NCBI GenBank assembly: GCA_021813645.1
Contig: JAKAJW010000242.1
Span: forward strand, 1-6,794
Length of the DNA stretch: 6,794 nucleotides
Direction: 5' to 3'
Source of the DNA: Pseudomonadota bacterium
GTDB lineage: Bacteria > Pseudomonadota > Alphaproteobacteria > Rhodobacterales > Rhodobacteraceae
The notes beneath the pieces are model-generated. The model had not been told where the DNA came from, made no database searches, and worked only from the letters and a program-made list of their open reading frames with translations. Shown in pieces: positions 5,624 through 6,794 of this stretch (its first letter is position 1; each line of letters starts with the position of its first letter). The translations under genes were made by a program, and so were the position numbers.

Positions 5624-6794
5624 TCAGATCCCGTCGCTTCGCCGCAGACGCGACAGCGCAAAGCGCCGCAGCCAGGGGTCGCTCGCCGTCAGGCCGAGGC
5701 CATAGACCAGCCCCGCCGGCAGGGCCACGGCGATCGCCCGCAGCAAGGGCGGCAGGGCCTGGAAGGGGGCGGCCTCGCGGGCCCAGAGCAAGACCAGGCT
5801 GCCAAGCAGGATCGGCCCGACCAGTTGCCGCGCTTCCCGCAGGATCTGGCGCCAGTCGATCCCGCCGTGCCGGCTGAGCAGCCAGTTGCTGCCGAGCAGC
5901 GACAGCCCGGCCACGGCGACCTGTGACCAGGCCACCGCCACCAGCCCGAACGTCGCCCCGGCCGCGGTCAGGACGACCGCGAGCAACAGGAAGGCCAGGC
6001 TGAAGATCGGCAACCGGCGGATTTCGCCCGACAGCGACAGGATCGGCTCCACCGCAGCCGCCGGCAGGGCCAGGGCCCGCGCCAGCGCCAGGACCCCCAC
6101 GACCGGCAGGGCCGGCAGCCATTTGTGCCCCAGCAGCCCCTCGATCAGGTCGCCGCCCATCAGCGTCAGCCAGATGAAGACCGGGATGCCGACGGCGAAC
6201 AGCAGCTTGAAATAGAGATTGGCCTGGCGTTGGAACCCGGTGCTGCGCGCGCCGTGCGCGTCGCGCGCCTGGCGGAACATCGACCAGGCCAGCACTTGGC
6301 TCGGCGCGCCGATGATTTCGCCGATCGATCCCACCAGCCGCTGGGCCGCCCGATAGTAGCCGACCGACGCCGCCCCCAGGAAGCCGCCGATGAGAAAGGT
6401 GGCGACGTAGAGCCGGAGATTGGCCACGAACCGGCTGCTGAAGATCTGCGCCGAATAGACGCCGAGCCGGCGAAGCTCCGCCCGCTCCATGCCGAACAAC
6501 GGCGCGCGGCGGGTGACCGCGAAGGAGATGGTCAGATGGGTCGCCTGATAGCTCAGCCGGCCGAAGACCAGCGCATAGACCCCGGCCCCGGCGAACAGCG
6601 CCCCCAGCGCCACCAGCATGCCCACCACCTCGCCGATGCTCTCGGCGATCGCCGAGCCCTTGAGACCGTCGCGCCAGATCATCATGCCTTTCTGGGCGGA
6701 AGAGGTGGTGGCCAGCACCACCCAGAGCGAGAACCACAACAGCAGATGGCTGACGGTCTGCGAAACCGCGAAGGCCTGCAGGGACAGGCTGGCC
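5624..6794 (-). CDS. Polysaccharide flippase (Wzx/RfbX-like, MOP superfamily), 5' end beyond window
   Basis: The visible C-terminal 389 residues form a strongly hydrophobic protein with several membrane segments: about 17-30, 56-80, 129-147, 193-212, 227-248, 262-304, 325-338 and 350-368, counted from the window edge. It is probably an inner-membrane protein that moves lipid-linked sugar repeat units, or another polysaccharide intermediate, across the membrane. Typical family features are GVYALVFGRL (71-80), a Gly-x-x-x-x-Gly-Tyr-Tyr-Arg-Ala-x-x-Arg-Leu segment (140-153), the following pre-helix with a Phe-Arg-x-Ala-Arg-Asp stretch, and the Ile-Pro-containing helix near 203. The tail is basic (RRFALSRLRRSDGI), followed by TGA at 5626-5624. 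The frame is open to the right edge, so a TTG at 6739 is not the start; roughly one hundred N-terminal residues are missing relative to full-length relatives. Assignment to the flippase family is fairly secure. The transported polymer is unknown. Confidence 0.82.
   Translation of the reverse strand, partial: ASLSLQAFAVSQTVSHLLLWFSLWVVLATTSSAQKGMMIWRDGLKGSAIAESIGEVVGMLVALGALFAGAGVYALVFGRLSYQATHLTISFAVTRRAPLFGMERAELRRLGVYSAQIFSSRFVANLRLYVATFLIGGFLGAASVGYYRAAQRLVGSIGEIIGAPSQVLAWSMFRQARDAHGARSTGFQRQANLYFKLLFAVGIPVFIWLTLMGGDLIEGLLGHKWLPALPVVGVLALARALALPAAAVEPILSLSGEIRRLPIFSLAFLLLAVVLTAAGATFGLVAVAWSQVAVAGLSLLGSNWLLSRHGGIDWRQILREARQLVGPILLGSLVLLWAREAAPFQALPPLLRAIAVALPAGLVYGLGLTASDPWLRRFALSRLRRSDGI

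Noticed and set aside
5206..6737. Minus-strand frames 5206-5661 and 5361-6737
   Set aside because: The long one is a shifted-frame shadow of the flippase, with an Arg/Gly-rich and not membrane-like product. The short one spans the intergenic region in a third frame and runs into the megasynthase start. Only the small part after 5561 is discussed, as a weak candidate.
5624..6739. TTG at 6739 as the start of the flippase gene
   Set aside because: The same frame stays open and hydrophobic up to the window edge, and relatives have more N-terminal membrane segments, so the real start lies outside.
1..6794. tRNA, rRNA, insertion sequences or CRISPR arrays
   Set aside because: No cloverleaf-like sequence, terminal inverted repeats, transposase motifs or regular repeats were noticed. 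Almost all of the window is explained by the two coding regions.

Overview
The window is very GC-rich throughout, apart from one short AT-rich stretch. It reads as coding sequence on the minus strand only. Codon use dominated by G/C third positions, the Shine-Dalgarno type and the gene content suggest a high-GC proteobacterium. An alphaproteobacterium such as a Rhodobacterales relative is a reasonable guess, but no marker gene here proves it.

Layout, in the direction of transcription (right to left): (1) 6794 to 5624 is the 3' part of a membrane protein of the polysaccharide flippase (Wzx/RfbX-like, MOP superfamily) type; its 5' end lies outside the window. (2) 5623 to 5318 is a 306-bp intergenic region. 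It holds a terminator-like hairpin just after the flippase, a 70-bp AT-rich block (26 G/C of 70) that probably contains the promoter of the next gene, and a strong ribosome binding site. (3) 5317 to 1 is one uninterrupted reading frame of 1772 codons that runs off the left edge. It encodes a hybrid NRPS-PKS megasynthase, and it has no stop codon within the window.

I read the megasynthase as A - PCP - KS - AT - ACP - (start of an aminotransferase-type module), continuing past the edge. The protein begins directly with an adenylation domain and has no condensation domain, so it looks like a loading module that activates an amino (or other carboxylic) acid on its own PCP. The KS-AT-ACP module then adds a two-carbon unit; the AT carries the malonyl-type HAFH motif. 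There is no KR, DH or ER, so the beta-keto group should survive on the ACP. The sequence after the ACP (Ala/Pro-rich linker, short Gln/Leu-rich helix, then a KSKAY...LADPRSAAGF block) resembles the entry into the class III aminotransferase domains of mycosubtilin/iturin/microcystin-type synthases. If that is right, the beta-keto group would be converted to a beta-amino group on the assembly line.

The flippase points to a surface-polysaccharide locus on the right and the start of a secondary-metabolite locus on the left. The intergenic signals suggest separate transcription units. The many long plus-strand open frames are antisense shadows of the megasynthase codons.
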